From Symsagittifera roscoffensis (Eukaryota > Xenacoelomorpha > Acoela > Convolutidae), in NCBI RefSeq assembly GCF_963678635.1, contig NC_087068.1, positions 42,557,649 through 42,617,648 on the forward strand: a stretch of DNA of 60,000 nt, read 5' to 3'. The position numbers and the translations under genes were made by a program. Below, in pieces: positions 1 to 10,557 of this stretch (position 1 is its first letter; each line of letters begins with the position of its first letter). The notes beneath the pieces are model-generated. The model saw nothing but the letters and a program-made list of their open reading frames with translations. It was not told where the DNA came from and searched no databases.

Positions 1-134
1 AGAAATATGACTACCTCTGGGCCCTCCAGAGCGAAGTCTCGATCCATCAGCCACCGATAAATCGCATCTATCATCGGTCCTACTTATACCTCCGCTAGTT
101 TCATTAACTCGTTCAAATCGATGTTGTACATTTC
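1..134 (-). pseudogene. Start of accessory polyprotein, second copy, cut by window edge
   Basis: Near-copy of 7816-7943. The minus frame begins at an ATG near 134 and encodes the same acidic leucine-rich N-terminus (M-Y-N-I-D-L-N-E-L pattern) as the accessory ORFs at 7943 and 36122. It has a stop near residue 16, where the other copies read through. It belongs to the left duplicate of the 7.57 kb tandem unit. Confidence 0.6.
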
Positions 135-177
135 GTTAAATTCGGTTTGATTATCATTTTGAGTCAATTGAAATCTG

Positions 178-470
178 ATGAAAGATTAAATGATCAATCA
201 GGATCTAGAAAAGAAGTCACTACTATCAAATTTGTCAGCATTACTCTAATTTTGTATTAAAATTTATTTAAAGCAGTCAGATGAAAGATTTTGATCTTAA
301 AATATATTAAAATCTGTTTATTACTAAAATTTTGGAATTCGACCTAAGAATGGACAGTCCAAACTTTGGATCTATTCCTAAGATTGTCATTCGGATATTT
401 ATGGTCACTAATCCCTCCTTACCCAGGGTCTTAATAACATAACACATAACACATAACGGATATTAAATCG
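178..470 (-). other. AT-rich pol/accessory spacer (duplicate copy)
   Basis: Non-coding stretch matching 7990-8290 and, less closely, 36170-36440. It holds the CTAG splice-acceptor-like site in the same context as the other copies and the 9-bp motif GGACAGTCC at 352-360. No ORF is conserved across copies here. Confidence 0.5.
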
Positions 471-2327
471 AGGTTGGATGAGTAATTGCTTTTCCTTGGC
501 AGCCCAGTAAGGATCATCCAATTCGGTTTTTATGTATTTGATGCTCTCACGGTCTACATCTTGAATTGTGACACTGATATTTTTTGGGTCCGACGTCATT
601 TCGTTCAGCATTCCAAGACACGCAGATTCGTCAAGCCCTGTTCGTGGGATTGCTGTTGCTCGTCGTCGAATTCTACCTCGGGCTTAGACTGGTCATCGAT
701 CCACTCCTCGTCGCGGTCGTCGACTATGTCGATGTCTTGCGACAATGTTATTTCTTGTAGACCCACCAATTCTTCCACTATCTTCTTCAGATCCATTCTG
801 TCTACTACGAAATCGTCTCCGTAAGGATTTTATTTCTTCGTGATTCTTGTCCTGTCACTCTGTCGAGTCTGTATCGTAAACGGAAGATCTGGTTCCAAAT
901 TCTTGGGAACCTCCATCTGTTCGGGGTCTTGCCAGTCTTCTTCTGCGTAGGGTAAGGTTTCTTCATCTGCTTCAATCACCTCGCTGGAATACAGGTCCAG
1001 TGGTGGACTTGATCCTTCCTCTACGACCTCTTTCCCCTGGTGCCGTTCTCATTGACCTCACAGGCAGGGTCTATCGTCAGATAATCCACTTCTTCCATGT
1101 CTGCAGGTACACACCAGTCTTCCGTCGACGGGTCGTGTCGCTAAATGTTTTCGTAGTGAGCGGCTCGGCTGGTACTCAGTCTATAAAAACGTCCTTCTTG
1201 GTGCACTTCCGTAATCATGAAGGGTCCCCTCCATTTTTTTAGGAGCTTTTCCGTTCCTTTCGGTGGTATAACGTTTTGAAATACCCATACGTAGTCTCCT
1301 ACCGAGTAAGGTTTTGCACCAGCTACTTTTTATCGAACCTTTTCCTCTGCCTTGCCTGTGCCTGCTGATTGTTCCGTCAACGCAAGTCGTTTAGTTCTTA
1401 TTGACGTCTAATCACATCCCATACGTAGACTTGTGGTGATGTTTTCTTTCCCTCATACTCTGGATTAAAAAAAAGTCAAGGGCAAAGACTTCTCGTGTCC
1501 GGTTAACATCATATGTGGACTAACTCCAGTGGTGGAGTGTTGCATGCTGTTTTAAGCTCCCATCACCTGTGGAAGGTATCTGTCCCAATCGGTCATATAC
1601 CTGGAACAATATACCGTCAGCATCGACCCCAACGTCCGATTTTGCCTTTCCACTAAGTCATTCGTCTGGGGATGATATGTCGTGGAGTGAGCTTGAGCTA
1701 GCTGTGAGCGTCTCATGAGCTCTTTCGTGAGTTATCCCACGAAGGCTGTTCCGTTAACCGATTGAAACGTCATCGGACATCGGACAACCATGTCTCGCTA
1801 TCCACTTATTGATTAGATGATCGCACGTCTCTTCTGCTGAGGCAGTTAAACAGGGCACGGCCTCTGCTTACTTCGTGAAGTGGTCAATCATGACCAAGAC
1901 CTGATTATAGCCACTGTTTGTCATACATTTTTTCTGGTGGTGAATCTGCACCACCTGATTGAATTTAGATGACTCGATCGACTGCAAGGGAAAACGCAAT
2001 TTCCTTGGATCTTTGACCTGTTGGCATGACAGACATGCTGTCACCCTCTTCTCGCATGCCCTTTTCATTCCAGGTCACTCAAAGCGCTTCAGGATCCTCT
2101 GGTATACTTTGTCGACTCCCTGATGGCCCATTTGATCATGCGACTTGACTAAAAATTCAAGTTCTGTCTGATAGAGTTGCGGCAACACTATCGCGTTATA
2201 TTTGAACAGGACTTTGTCTTCTTCTCTTCTCTTACAAGTCACGATCCCGTCCTTGTTCAGATATCACCTCCCCTTTTTCAACGGAAGAATATGTCACTGA
2301 TTTTGTTTTTTCTTCGGGATCAGATTT
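471..2327 (-). pseudogene. Integrase and pol C-terminus, duplicated broken copy
   Basis: Second copy of the integrase region at about 8340-9894. Pieces include 1868-2068 (zinc-binding half with the CLSCQQVK motif and start of the core) and 605-796 (acidic pol C-terminus). Compared with copy B the first catalytic aspartate is histidine, and the frame is broken repeatedly. Relative to 8340-9894 it keeps about 245 bp around 690-970 that the other copy has lost. It ends abruptly at about 2327, where sequence jumps into the accessory region; that is the tandem-duplication junction. Confidence 0.7.
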
Positions 2328-2372
2328 CCGCTTGCATTTCAGACAATACCAGAGTTCCGTATGCCTTCTGCT

Positions 2373-3761
2373 TCAGGGTGGTGCCTTCCTTGCATCATCG
2401 TCTCCAAATAACCTTCCATAGCACTTTTGTCTTCCAGAGCAATTAAATGTCCTGTATTCCAACATCTCCATGTATCCACCGGCGGGCTCATCAATCGATA
2501 CAGTTTCCGACACTGTCAGTCGGTTATATTCCACCGGTACCAGCTGTCCTACGACGCTTCCTTTTCCGTGATTCATGGGAGACGGTTTGAAACCTTTAAG
2601 GGTACTCTCTCCACAGTGGCTGAGTATCTTCATTTCTAACGTTGCTCCAGTCAGAGTGCGGTCACTCCTCTTGGTTTTGTAACTGGCTGATTTTAATCCT
2701 GCCATGAGAATGGGTGGCACCATCGCTACGTCAGTCAACATCCTGTCTGTGCCAGGCAATCGATCATCACCCTGTCCCATGTCCATGGCTTCCTCGACGC
2801 GTTTTCTTTTGGCTGAGTTGACTGTTTTTATCGAGATTTCGGAATCCACCTTTGTTTTTCCAGCTTTCCTCAATATCACTTTGCTGCCAAGTTTCATTTT
2901 CATTCCATTTATCCTGTCAATCACCATCTTTGATCGCATCGTTCCCTTTCGGGTTCTTAACAGATATACTACTTCTTCTTTGTCTTCTTGCGGCGTCATC
3001 TTTATAGGAGAGTTTGCCTCACTTTCGCCAGTGGCCGAGTCAATCAGTAACTCGCTCAACCTCCCTTCACACTCGTCAACTTTGTCAAGGACACCCCGCC
3101 TTAGTGGTCTGTTGAGACCTATTTCCAAAATGGGCTGGGTCCCGTTGCTCTGAGCTACTGTCCAGACCTCTTCCATGAAGGCTACTCTGTCCATACTGCA
3201 TCCCGTCCTATTTTCGTGGTCTCTATGATGAACTTGCCATTCTTCTTCGGGCAACGTTCCCAAGAAACGTACTCTGGCAGTGCCTTCTATTCTCCTTCTC
3301 CTTGGTGATTCCATCAAGAGTTTCTTTGTCTCGGTGTTTTTAGAATTGCTCGGAGAGCTGTTCTCCGGCAAATTTCTGTTCGTTTCCATAAAGGCCGACG
3401 GGGGTTCCAGCGTGGAAGTTCCCTCGTCTGCCGGCTCAGTCGTAACTTACAACGTGTCCGCGTCGTTTTCAAAGTCGCTGAGGAAGTTGAAGTCCAGGCT
3501 GGACATCCCTCCTGTCGAAGCCTTATTGTCCTCTTTTTCGGCCTGATTGGGATCCTGTTGCATAGGCTCTTCCGATTGACGTCGTCCTTCCTGCCCATCG
3601 TCTCGTTTTGGAACTTTTCCTGAAATTGAGTGCCCTTGCTCTTCATCCCTTGCTCCACCTGGAAGTTGCGGTACAACTAGCCTGCCGGCTGACTGATCTT
3701 CCTCCTCTCCGTGAACTACCTTGACTTCTTCACAGCCGAATGACAAGTCCTCACTCATCAA
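2373..3761 (-). pseudogene. Accessory polyprotein, distal charged region (copy A)
   Basis: Main frame 2373-3389 (338 codons) plus overlapping fragments 3314-3676 and 3447-3761. It is homologous to 29322-31703 of copy B. The protein is hydrophilic, rich in E, R, K and S, with no fold that I recognise. Around 3740-3745 copy A has lost roughly 600 bp relative to copy B, joining two distant parts at a short shared FG-coding sequence. The downstream end is frameshifted by another deletion near 2430. It is a non-functional remnant of an unknown protein. Confidence 0.55.
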
Positions 3762-3764
3762 TTC

Positions 3765-4250
3765 TCATAGTGCGTGTTGCTCACACCAGTTAAGTGCACT
3801 TCCGTGCACTGCTGATATGAGGTTCAGGTCCAACACCGACCTCCTGTGAGCCTCCACCTTAACGTCAGGGAACGCAAACGTGACTGCCGGACCGTATATC
3901 ACTGTCACGAACTCCAAGGCTCCCCTGATCAATTCTAAGGGATCGGTCCTCATAGCTAAGCTGAGGTCAGTTAGCAGGGGCATATCCCCAGCATGACGTC
4001 GCACGTCTTCCTATCTCTGAATCGTTTCATCCTCTCCTGTTCAAAAGCGATTCTGCTGCAGGAGGTATTGGATAAGAGTATGTCGCAAATCTCTTATCTT
4101 AGTCCAGGAATCCGTGGGTCGCTTCACATCGAATCTCCACACGTTCTCCCTCATCTGCTCCGGGTAGCGTGTCAGATTCATCGATCCTCCCAAGTTTCCA
4201 TTTGTTATCGCAATTAACGTTAGAAGTCCATCAAATCGCAAATTATGCAC
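3765..4250 (-). pseudogene. Accessory polyprotein, central region (copy A)
   Basis: Frames 4041-4250 and 3765-4004 match 31769-32440 in copy B. The conserved block includes the peptide VTVIYGPAVTFAFPDVKVEA, predicted to be alternating strands. I do not recognise the family. A break at about 4005-4040 splits it. The order and flanks match copy B, so it is one segment of the ancestral polyprotein rather than a separate gene. Confidence 0.5.
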
Positions 4251-4314
4251 TCTTTCGGTGAGCAGTATCGCTGTCCTCTCACGAAGTTCTCTGCTCCAAA
4301 CGTCACGAACAGGG

Positions 4315-4794
4315 CTAGTAATTCAACGATCGAGATACTTCTACGACTGCTTGGAGAAATTCTTTTATCGGGTATCGAGAAAGCGATGGGTAAACTTTCG
4401 CCAAGAAGGACGCGGTCCAGTCGGCTGCTAACCCTTCCAGCATGCTGTCAGTCCGGTCAAAGTCTTCTTCTCCCTTTACATTCTGTGTCCAGAAAGTTTC
4501 CAGGGTAGCTTGGCATACTCGGTTTACGAACTCGGCTGACTTCTCTTCAGCATTTTTGGCCGCGTTTACTTCTTTATCCAGGTAGGCATGGATTCTCCCG
4601 ATCATCACTGGGCCTCGCTCGAAAGTGTCCGCGCCCAATGCGGCTACTCGAGGGGTCAAGTGCAGCCACTTGTTAGCCTCTGGTTTTTTTCTGAGGGCCA
4701 TCGCTTCCAAGTGAGCTCTCGTCTCCTTGGAAGTTTTCCTTCTTTCTCCTTCCTCCTTTACTTCCATTCCTTGGAACCATAGGTCGTTTGACAT
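4315..4794 (-). pseudogene. Accessory polyprotein, helical segment (copy A)
   Basis: A 159-codon frame homologous to 32471-32960 of copy B, with RAHLEAM, LTPRVAALG and LEGLAADWTASFLAKV in conserved order. It appears mostly alpha-helical. No known domain is recognised. The upstream join to 4889-5491 is frameshifted. Confidence 0.5.
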
Positions 4795-4888
4795 CGCTAC
4801 GATTACTCGATGGTCATCGTCAATTCCTGTTTCAATTTAAGTTGTCGGCTGAAGTTGGACAGTTCCAACCCCAGTACTTCGTCTAACA

Positions 4889-5491
4889 CTAACATGTGTA
4901 CTGAATGATTCTTGAATCCTCGCTTCTCATTCGAGATGTCAGACACACCGCAGGTAATTCCGCCCTAAGTGGTCTTAGGTTCTCCATCTCTATTCCGCGA
5001 TTTGGGGCAGATATGATCACATCATATTTCCCTTCCGAGAGCAACGCCACCAACGCGTATCCAAACTTCAGTCCATCCGGGAGATGTGCATATCCCGGAG
5101 ACAGTGCAAACACGGCTCTTGGGGTTATCTTGGGGAAGGCGCCTTCTTTCAAGGTGTCCAATACTCCACCCATCGATTCTTCAGCTGTCGTAGGCTCTCT
5201 GAGTCTGCTCAGGAAACCCCTGCTGTGTAGATGGTCGTTCATGCCAGCAAATACGATTGTGATTGGGTTCGTTTTCGTCTGTCGTTGTACCCCGATAGCC
5301 ATTGACACCGACTGCATTAGGTCCAGGTCGACCGCTGACAATATTATAACGTCAGGCCAAAACAGAGACTTGGAGGTGTGTACGAAGTCTGAGTTCGCGA
5401 CTATCATAGTCTTTGCTTTTCTCATTTCTGCTTTGTCATACGCTGCAAAGATGGTCTCGTCTTTCCTAATCGTAACCATATCTCTGAGCAT
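4889..5491 (-). pseudogene. Accessory polyprotein, possible second SGNH-like domain (copy A)
   Basis: A 200-codon frame. It has a hydrophobic strand ending in FAGMNDH, which fits SGNH block III (GxND), after a strand containing the peptide MIVANSDF, and later LSPGYAHLPDG and VIISAPNR. The block I serine motif is not convincing, so the SGNH assignment is tentative. It matches 32960-33711 of copy B. A deletion removes part of the region between EPTTAEE and the LKEGAF strand. The frame is lost near 4930. Confidence 0.4.
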
Positions 5492-5575
5492 CGCCTTCTT
5501 GAGTTACTTCTTCGGGTACGCTCTATCTTTTACGTGACCTGGGGGTGCTCGTATCTGCTTGAACATTTTCACGTG

Positions 5576-6082
5576 TTATCCTATTGGTGCCCTCGTTGTC
5601 AAGAATCTTCCGGGCCTTTCTGCTCGATTTCCTTCATCGTGATTCAGTTTTACATCTTGCAAAGGTCTTGCATTTACTGGACCCGTTGTGTTGTTTGAGG
5701 GCAGTCCCTCTAAGTCACTAAATCTCAAGGCGGTCGTGGAGCTGAAGTTTATGCCAGCTGCTATCAACCAGTCCACGCCTGCGATCGAGTACAGTCCGTT
5801 GACGGATAATCTCGCTCCATTTAACATCCTCATGGCATCTGCTGCAAACCTTACCGTCTGAAGGTTCAATTTCATCAGGTCCTGTTTGTATATATTCCAG
5901 GGAGAAGGTATGAGCCTCGAACACATCAAAGAGCTCCTGTCTGTTCGTCGCTTCTCTCGGCTGGTACTCGTTGTCTCTGATCTTGTCTCTGATCTCGAGG
6001 TGCTTGTCGTCTCCGCGGTCCGATTGACAGGTCCTAATCTTCGCCTTGGATGAATGGTCCTTCTTATTGGCGCTTCTCCCAA
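5576..6082 (-). pseudogene. Accessory polyprotein, S/T/R-rich linker and following domain (copy A)
   Basis: A 168-codon frame immediately following, in the same frame, the TGA at 6083-6085. It begins with a low-complexity linker in which TTSTSRSETRSE-like units repeat, then a conserved segment with LMKLNLQT, NGARLSV and the peptide TGVDWLIAAGINFSSTTALR in copy B. No family is recognised. It corresponds to 33789-34313 in copy B. Confidence 0.5.
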
Positions 6083-7943
6083 TCAATCCTGTACATCTGT
6101 TCTTTGCCCTAGCTCGCTAGAGCTTTGCCGCCTGTAGGTCACGGCTAGGACCGTTCCCACAAGTGTTTCTAGGTTAGGGGGCACAAAGGTTGAAACTGCC
6201 GGCTCGTTCGTTGTTTCTTCCTTCTGTAGCACTCCCGTGTCAAAGAGCTCGACTTCCATTTCATCCAGTCGCGCCTGGAAGACCCGGTTCATCCAGGCTT
6301 GTCCTTCGATACTATCAAAGTAGATCCCATCGGTGGTTAGTCTGGCCTGATCCATAGCTCTCAGCTCGTGTTTAATGTCCATAAGGATCAACCGTCTAGC
6401 ATTCCGACTCACCAGAATTCTTAGTATGTTGTTCCACCTGATGACTCCTTCATTATGTCTTCTTCCTGTCGATGTCAGCGTTTTTGTGCTCGTTGGTACG
6501 GTGCAGACGGTCAGTACCGCGCACTTGAATTTCTGCCAGAGAGTAGTAAATAGGCACACCATCATCGACTCCCATTGTGCCTCTTCCTCATCTGAGCCTT
6601 TGGATACATTGTTCGTCCCTATTAGGATCATTATGTTAGGGATCCTCCCTGAGTTCATCAGCTCCACCATTCAAAATAGCTGGGCTATCGTTGCACCACC
6701 AAAGGCCATCACCGTGGTGATCCAGAAGGTCCTCAGGTTCTGGAGTACTCTCACCAAGCTTTCACCCAGTATCGGACGTGATGTCCACTGGCGGTTGCTG
6801 CAGGTTACTGCTGGGCTCCAAGTCGATCGATTGAAGCAGGCTCGCGGATCCGTGTCCGGAACTCCACTGAAGTTATTCTTCACCTGGTTGTTCTTCTGCA
6901 CGTCAATCACTCGGGACACTTTCTTCATCGGCATCTCTCGTATCTTCCTGTCTGGGACCTTAGAGCTCTTTGCTGCTTACGTTGTGTTACTAGCTCCCGT
7001 TCTCGCCATCGTCTCTTGGGAGAGCTCTACTCTGCCCGTATCATCAATTATTCCATAGGGTGCAATCACCCCGGAACATGGCGCATTCCTATTAGCGACC
7101 AATCGTCCAGCTGTTTCTATCAGATTTCTCACCGTTTGCTCCACGACTGGGTCACCTAGGGTGTCACTCGGGTCCGGAATTGGTATTATCCCTGTCGTAG
7201 TTGGGGGTCGCACCTCCGTTGTCTGACTTAGCTCGCGAGGCGTCAGATGCTCCATCGGGGACTGCCCACGAGGAATATTCCTTGCAGGTATCCCTTTTCC
7301 CACAGCCGTCGTCAACGCCAGCCGTTCCAATCGCTCTTTATACTCTCGCCTCAAGCGCTCTATTTCGTCAACCTGTTTCTTTTTGCAATCTTCAAACAGT
7401 CTTATCCACATATCTCTGTCTTCTTCCATACTGAGCATGGTTTTGGTCATTTCATCCAGCTCCCTTCTGATCTTCTCCAGTTCTTCTATCGTTCCGTTGA
7501 GGTCTTGCATGGTCTCGTTGGTCTGAACTTCTTCTTCTACTCTCGCCCTCTTTGGTGGCACAGCCGCTCTCAGTTGTGAACTTCTCAGACCAGGCATAGG
7601 CTTAGTTGGCAGAGGCATCCCACCTGGTTGGTAGGTCCTGGAAATTCCCAATCCAGGCTCGTTCGCCAAGTCACTTCCTGAGAGAGCCCCGTTTCTCCAC
7701 CTCATTACCCTCATGGGCTAGTACTCCTCTTTCTTCGTATGCGGCCATCAATAGGACTTCCGTGGGGTGGTCCCCGCGGTTGTCATGCCCCAAGATGTTT
7801 ATCAGGGCGGTCAGCAACATGAATACCTCTGGGTCCTCCAGAGCGAAGTCTCGATCCATCAGCCACCGATAAATTGCATCTATCATCGGTCCTACGTATA
7901 CCTCCGCTAGGTCCATTAATTCGTTCAAATCGATATTGTCCAT
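6083..7943 (-). pseudogene. Accessory polyprotein N-terminus: coiled coil plus SGNH/GDSL-hydrolase-like domain (copy A)
   Basis: Starts at an ATG near 7943 with an acidic helical N-terminus (frame 7671-7979), shifts frame once at about 7690, then runs open to 6083 except for stops at 6977 and 6671. Order: N-terminal helices, coiled coil with heptads at about 7330-7540, a P/T-rich linker, and a hydrolase-like core. Visible SGNH blocks are ILGESLVRVL (block I, D replaced by E), the glycine of AFGGATIA (block II), LIGTNN (block III) and DGIYFDS where block V normally has D-x-x-H. The histidine is tyrosine here. SGNH enzymes are esterases or lipases; a catalytic role in this copy is unlikely. Confidence 0.7.
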
Positions 7944-8339
7944 TTCGTTAAATTCGGTTCGATTATCATATTGAGTCAATTGAAATCTGATGAAAGATTA
8001 AATGATCAATCAGGATCTAGAAAAGAAGTCACGAATATCAAATTTGTCAGCATTACTCTAATTTTGTATTAAAATTTATTTAAAGCAGTCAGATGAAAGA
8101 GTTTGATCTTAAACTATATTAAAATCTGTTTATTACTAAAATTTTGGAATTCGACCTAAGAATGGACAGTCCAAACTTTGGATCTATTCCTAAGATTGTC
8201 ATTCGGATATTTATGGTCACTAATCCCTCCTTACCCAGGGTCTTAATAACATAACACATAACACTTAACGGATTTTAAATCGAGGTTGGATGCAGGAATG
8301 AGTAATTGCTTTTCCTGGGCAGCCCACTAAGGATCATCC
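7944..8339 (-). other. AT-rich spacer between pol and accessory ORF (copy A)
   Basis: Non-coding. A splice-acceptor-like tract CTTCTTTTCTAG (minus strand, AG at 8017-8018) lies 73 nt before the accessory ATG; the same spacing is seen in copy B. The motif GGACAGTCC is at 8164-8172. The roughly 0.7 kb macro-domain segment of copy B is absent: the sequence passes directly from the spacer (about 8270) to the pol end. Confidence 0.5.
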
Positions 8340-9848
8340 AATTCGGTTTTTATGTATTTGATGCTCTCACGGTCTACATCTTGAATCGTGACACTGATCT
8401 CCTTTGGGTCTGACGTCATTTTGTTCAGCCATTCCAAGACACGCATATTCGTCAAGTCTTGTTCGTGGGATTGCTGTTGCTCGTCGTCGAATTAGACCGG
8501 TCATCGATCCACTTAGACCGGTCATCGATCCACTCCTCGATCTGCTTCAATCACCTCGCTGGAATACAGGTCCAGTGGTGGACTTGATCCTTCCTCTACG
8601 ACCTCTTTCCCCTGGTGCCGTTCTCATTGACCTCACAGGCAGGGTCTATCGTCAGATAATCCACTTCTTCCATGTCTGCAGGTACACACCAGTCTTCCGT
8701 CGACGGGTCGTGTCGCTAAATGTTTTCGTAGTGAGCGGCTCGGCTGGTACTCAGTGTGTAAAAACGTCCTTCTTGGTGCACTTCCGTAATCATGAAGGGT
8801 CCCCTCCACTTTTTTAGGAGCTTTTCCGTTCCTTTCGGTGGTATAACGTTTTGAAATACCCATACGTAGTCTCCTACCGAGTAAGGTTTTGCACCAGCTG
8901 CTTTTTATCGAACCTTTTCCTCTGCCTTGCCTGTGCCTGCTGATTGTTCCGTCAACGCAAGTCGTTTAGTTCTTATTGACGTCTAATCACATCCCATACG
9001 TAGACTTGTGGTGATGTTTTCTTTCCCTCATACTATGGATAAAAGAAAGTCAAGGGCAAAGACTTCTCGTGTCCGGTTAACATCATATGTGGACTAACTC
9101 CAGTGGTGGAGTGTTGCATGCTGTTTTAAGCTCCCATCACCTGTGGAAGGTATCTGTCCCAATCGGTCATATACCTGGAACAATATACCGTCAGCATCGA
9201 CCCCAACGTCCGATTTTGCCTTTCAACTAAGTCATTCGTCTGGGGATGATATGTCGTGGAGTGAGCTTGAGCTAGATTTGAGCGTCTCATGAGCTCTTTC
9301 GTGAGTTATCCCACGAAGGCTGTTCCGTTAACCGATTGAAACGTCATCGGACAACCATGTCTCGCTATCCACTTATTGATTAGATGATCGCACGTCTCTT
9401 CTGCTGAGGCAGTTAAGCAGGGCACGGCCTCTGCATACTTCGTGAAGTGGTCAATCATGACCAAGACCTGATTATAGCCACTGTTTGTCATACATTTTTT
9501 CTGGTGGTGAATCTGCACCACCTGATTGAATTTAGATGACTCGATCGACTGCAAGGGAAAACGCAATTTCCTTGGATCTTTGACCTGTTGGCATGACAGA
9601 CATGCTGTCACCCTCTTCTCGCATGCCCTTTTCATTCCAGGTCACTCAAAGCGCTTCAGGATCCTCTGGTATACTTTGTCGACTCCCTGATGGCCCATTT
9701 GATCATGCGACTTGACTAAAAGTTCAAGTTCTGTCTGATAGAGTTGCGGCAACACTATCGCGTTATATTTGAACAGGACTTTGTCTTCTTCTCTTCTCTT
9801 ACAAGTCAAGATCCCGTCCTTGTTCAGATATAACCTCCCCTTTTTCAA
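8340..9848 (-). pseudogene. Integrase and pol C-terminus (copy A)
   Basis: Integrase moves the cDNA into host DNA. Frame 9642-9848 and, after an in-frame TGA replacing tryptophan, 9306-9635 carry the HHCC zinc-binding part (H-x4-H before CLSCQQVK) and the first half of the core. Both visible catalytic aspartates are gone: QIDH of copy B reads QIHH, and QSDNG reads QSVNG. The rest (8340-9305) is broken into short frames. A 245-bp deletion and a two-copy 21-bp repeat (TTAGACCGGTCATCGATCCA) lie at 8490-8540. Confidence 0.75.
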
Positions 9849-10557
9849 CGGAAGAATCTGTCACTGATTTTGTTTTTTCTTCGGGATCAGATTTATGTGC
9901 TCTGCTCATTCATCTGAACTCCCCGGATAAAATTTTATCCTCCAGGTCTTGTTCCTCACCTAGAAAACTTTCCTCTACACCTGACTCCCCGGACAAACCT
10001 TCTTGTCCCGGTTCTTGTTGATAACCTTGCCTGTTCCCATCAACGACCTTCTCCCCGGACGAATTTTCTTGCCCCAGGGTTTGTTCAACCTCTTCGCCTT
10101 TCTAATCATGATCCTCATAGGTGACGGTTTTCCTTTGAGTCCCTTTCACCTGTTCTTTTCGATTGTATGATGTACTTGTCAAGACGTTCTGGGGTCTCGA
10201 CTTGTCAAGACGTTCTGTACTTGTCCTACAATCCCTTTCATTTTCCTTGTTGATATCTTGATGGCTTAATCGTTACTTTCTCACTGACTCTTAGCGATGC
10301 CATGGCTGCTGCCCACTCGGGGTCATCTCTTGTTACTTCTCTCTCTAACAATTCACCCAGCATCCGCATCACTTATTCATACGAGAGAAATCCTGATGGA
10401 CCAGGTTCGAACGTAGCAACAGATCCAAAGGCACCGGGTCCTTCTTTGATAAGATCTTTATTTCCGCTGCCCTTTTCCTCGGTAACTCGGGGTGTTCCGG
10501 AATTGGATTTCCAGATTTGTCTAACCATATCGTCAAGGGAAGCTCCCCATAAGTCTC
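9849..10557 (-). pseudogene. RNase H to integrase linker remnant (copy A)
   Basis: Matches copy B 39000-40234. Short frames repeat an LSGE or SSGE peptide encoded by CTCCCCGGA units at about 9915, 9985 and 10050. A 17-bp local repeat (CTTGTCAAGACGTTCTG) at 10180-10230 breaks the frame. No catalytic domain is visible. Confidence 0.45.

Larger units (their letters stand above)
2328..9894. repeat. Tandem duplication unit of 7.57 kb in copy A
   Basis: The 2.3 kb at 1-2327 repeats 7816-9894 in the same orientation. For example the integrase ORFs start at 2068 and 9635, an offset of 7567. The junction lies near 2327: sequence shared with 9894 (GATCAGATTT) runs directly into accessory-region sequence matching about 29865 in copy B. 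I estimate about 97% identity by eye, so this duplication looks older than the 5.47 kb one. The left duplicate continues beyond the window. Confidence 0.8.
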
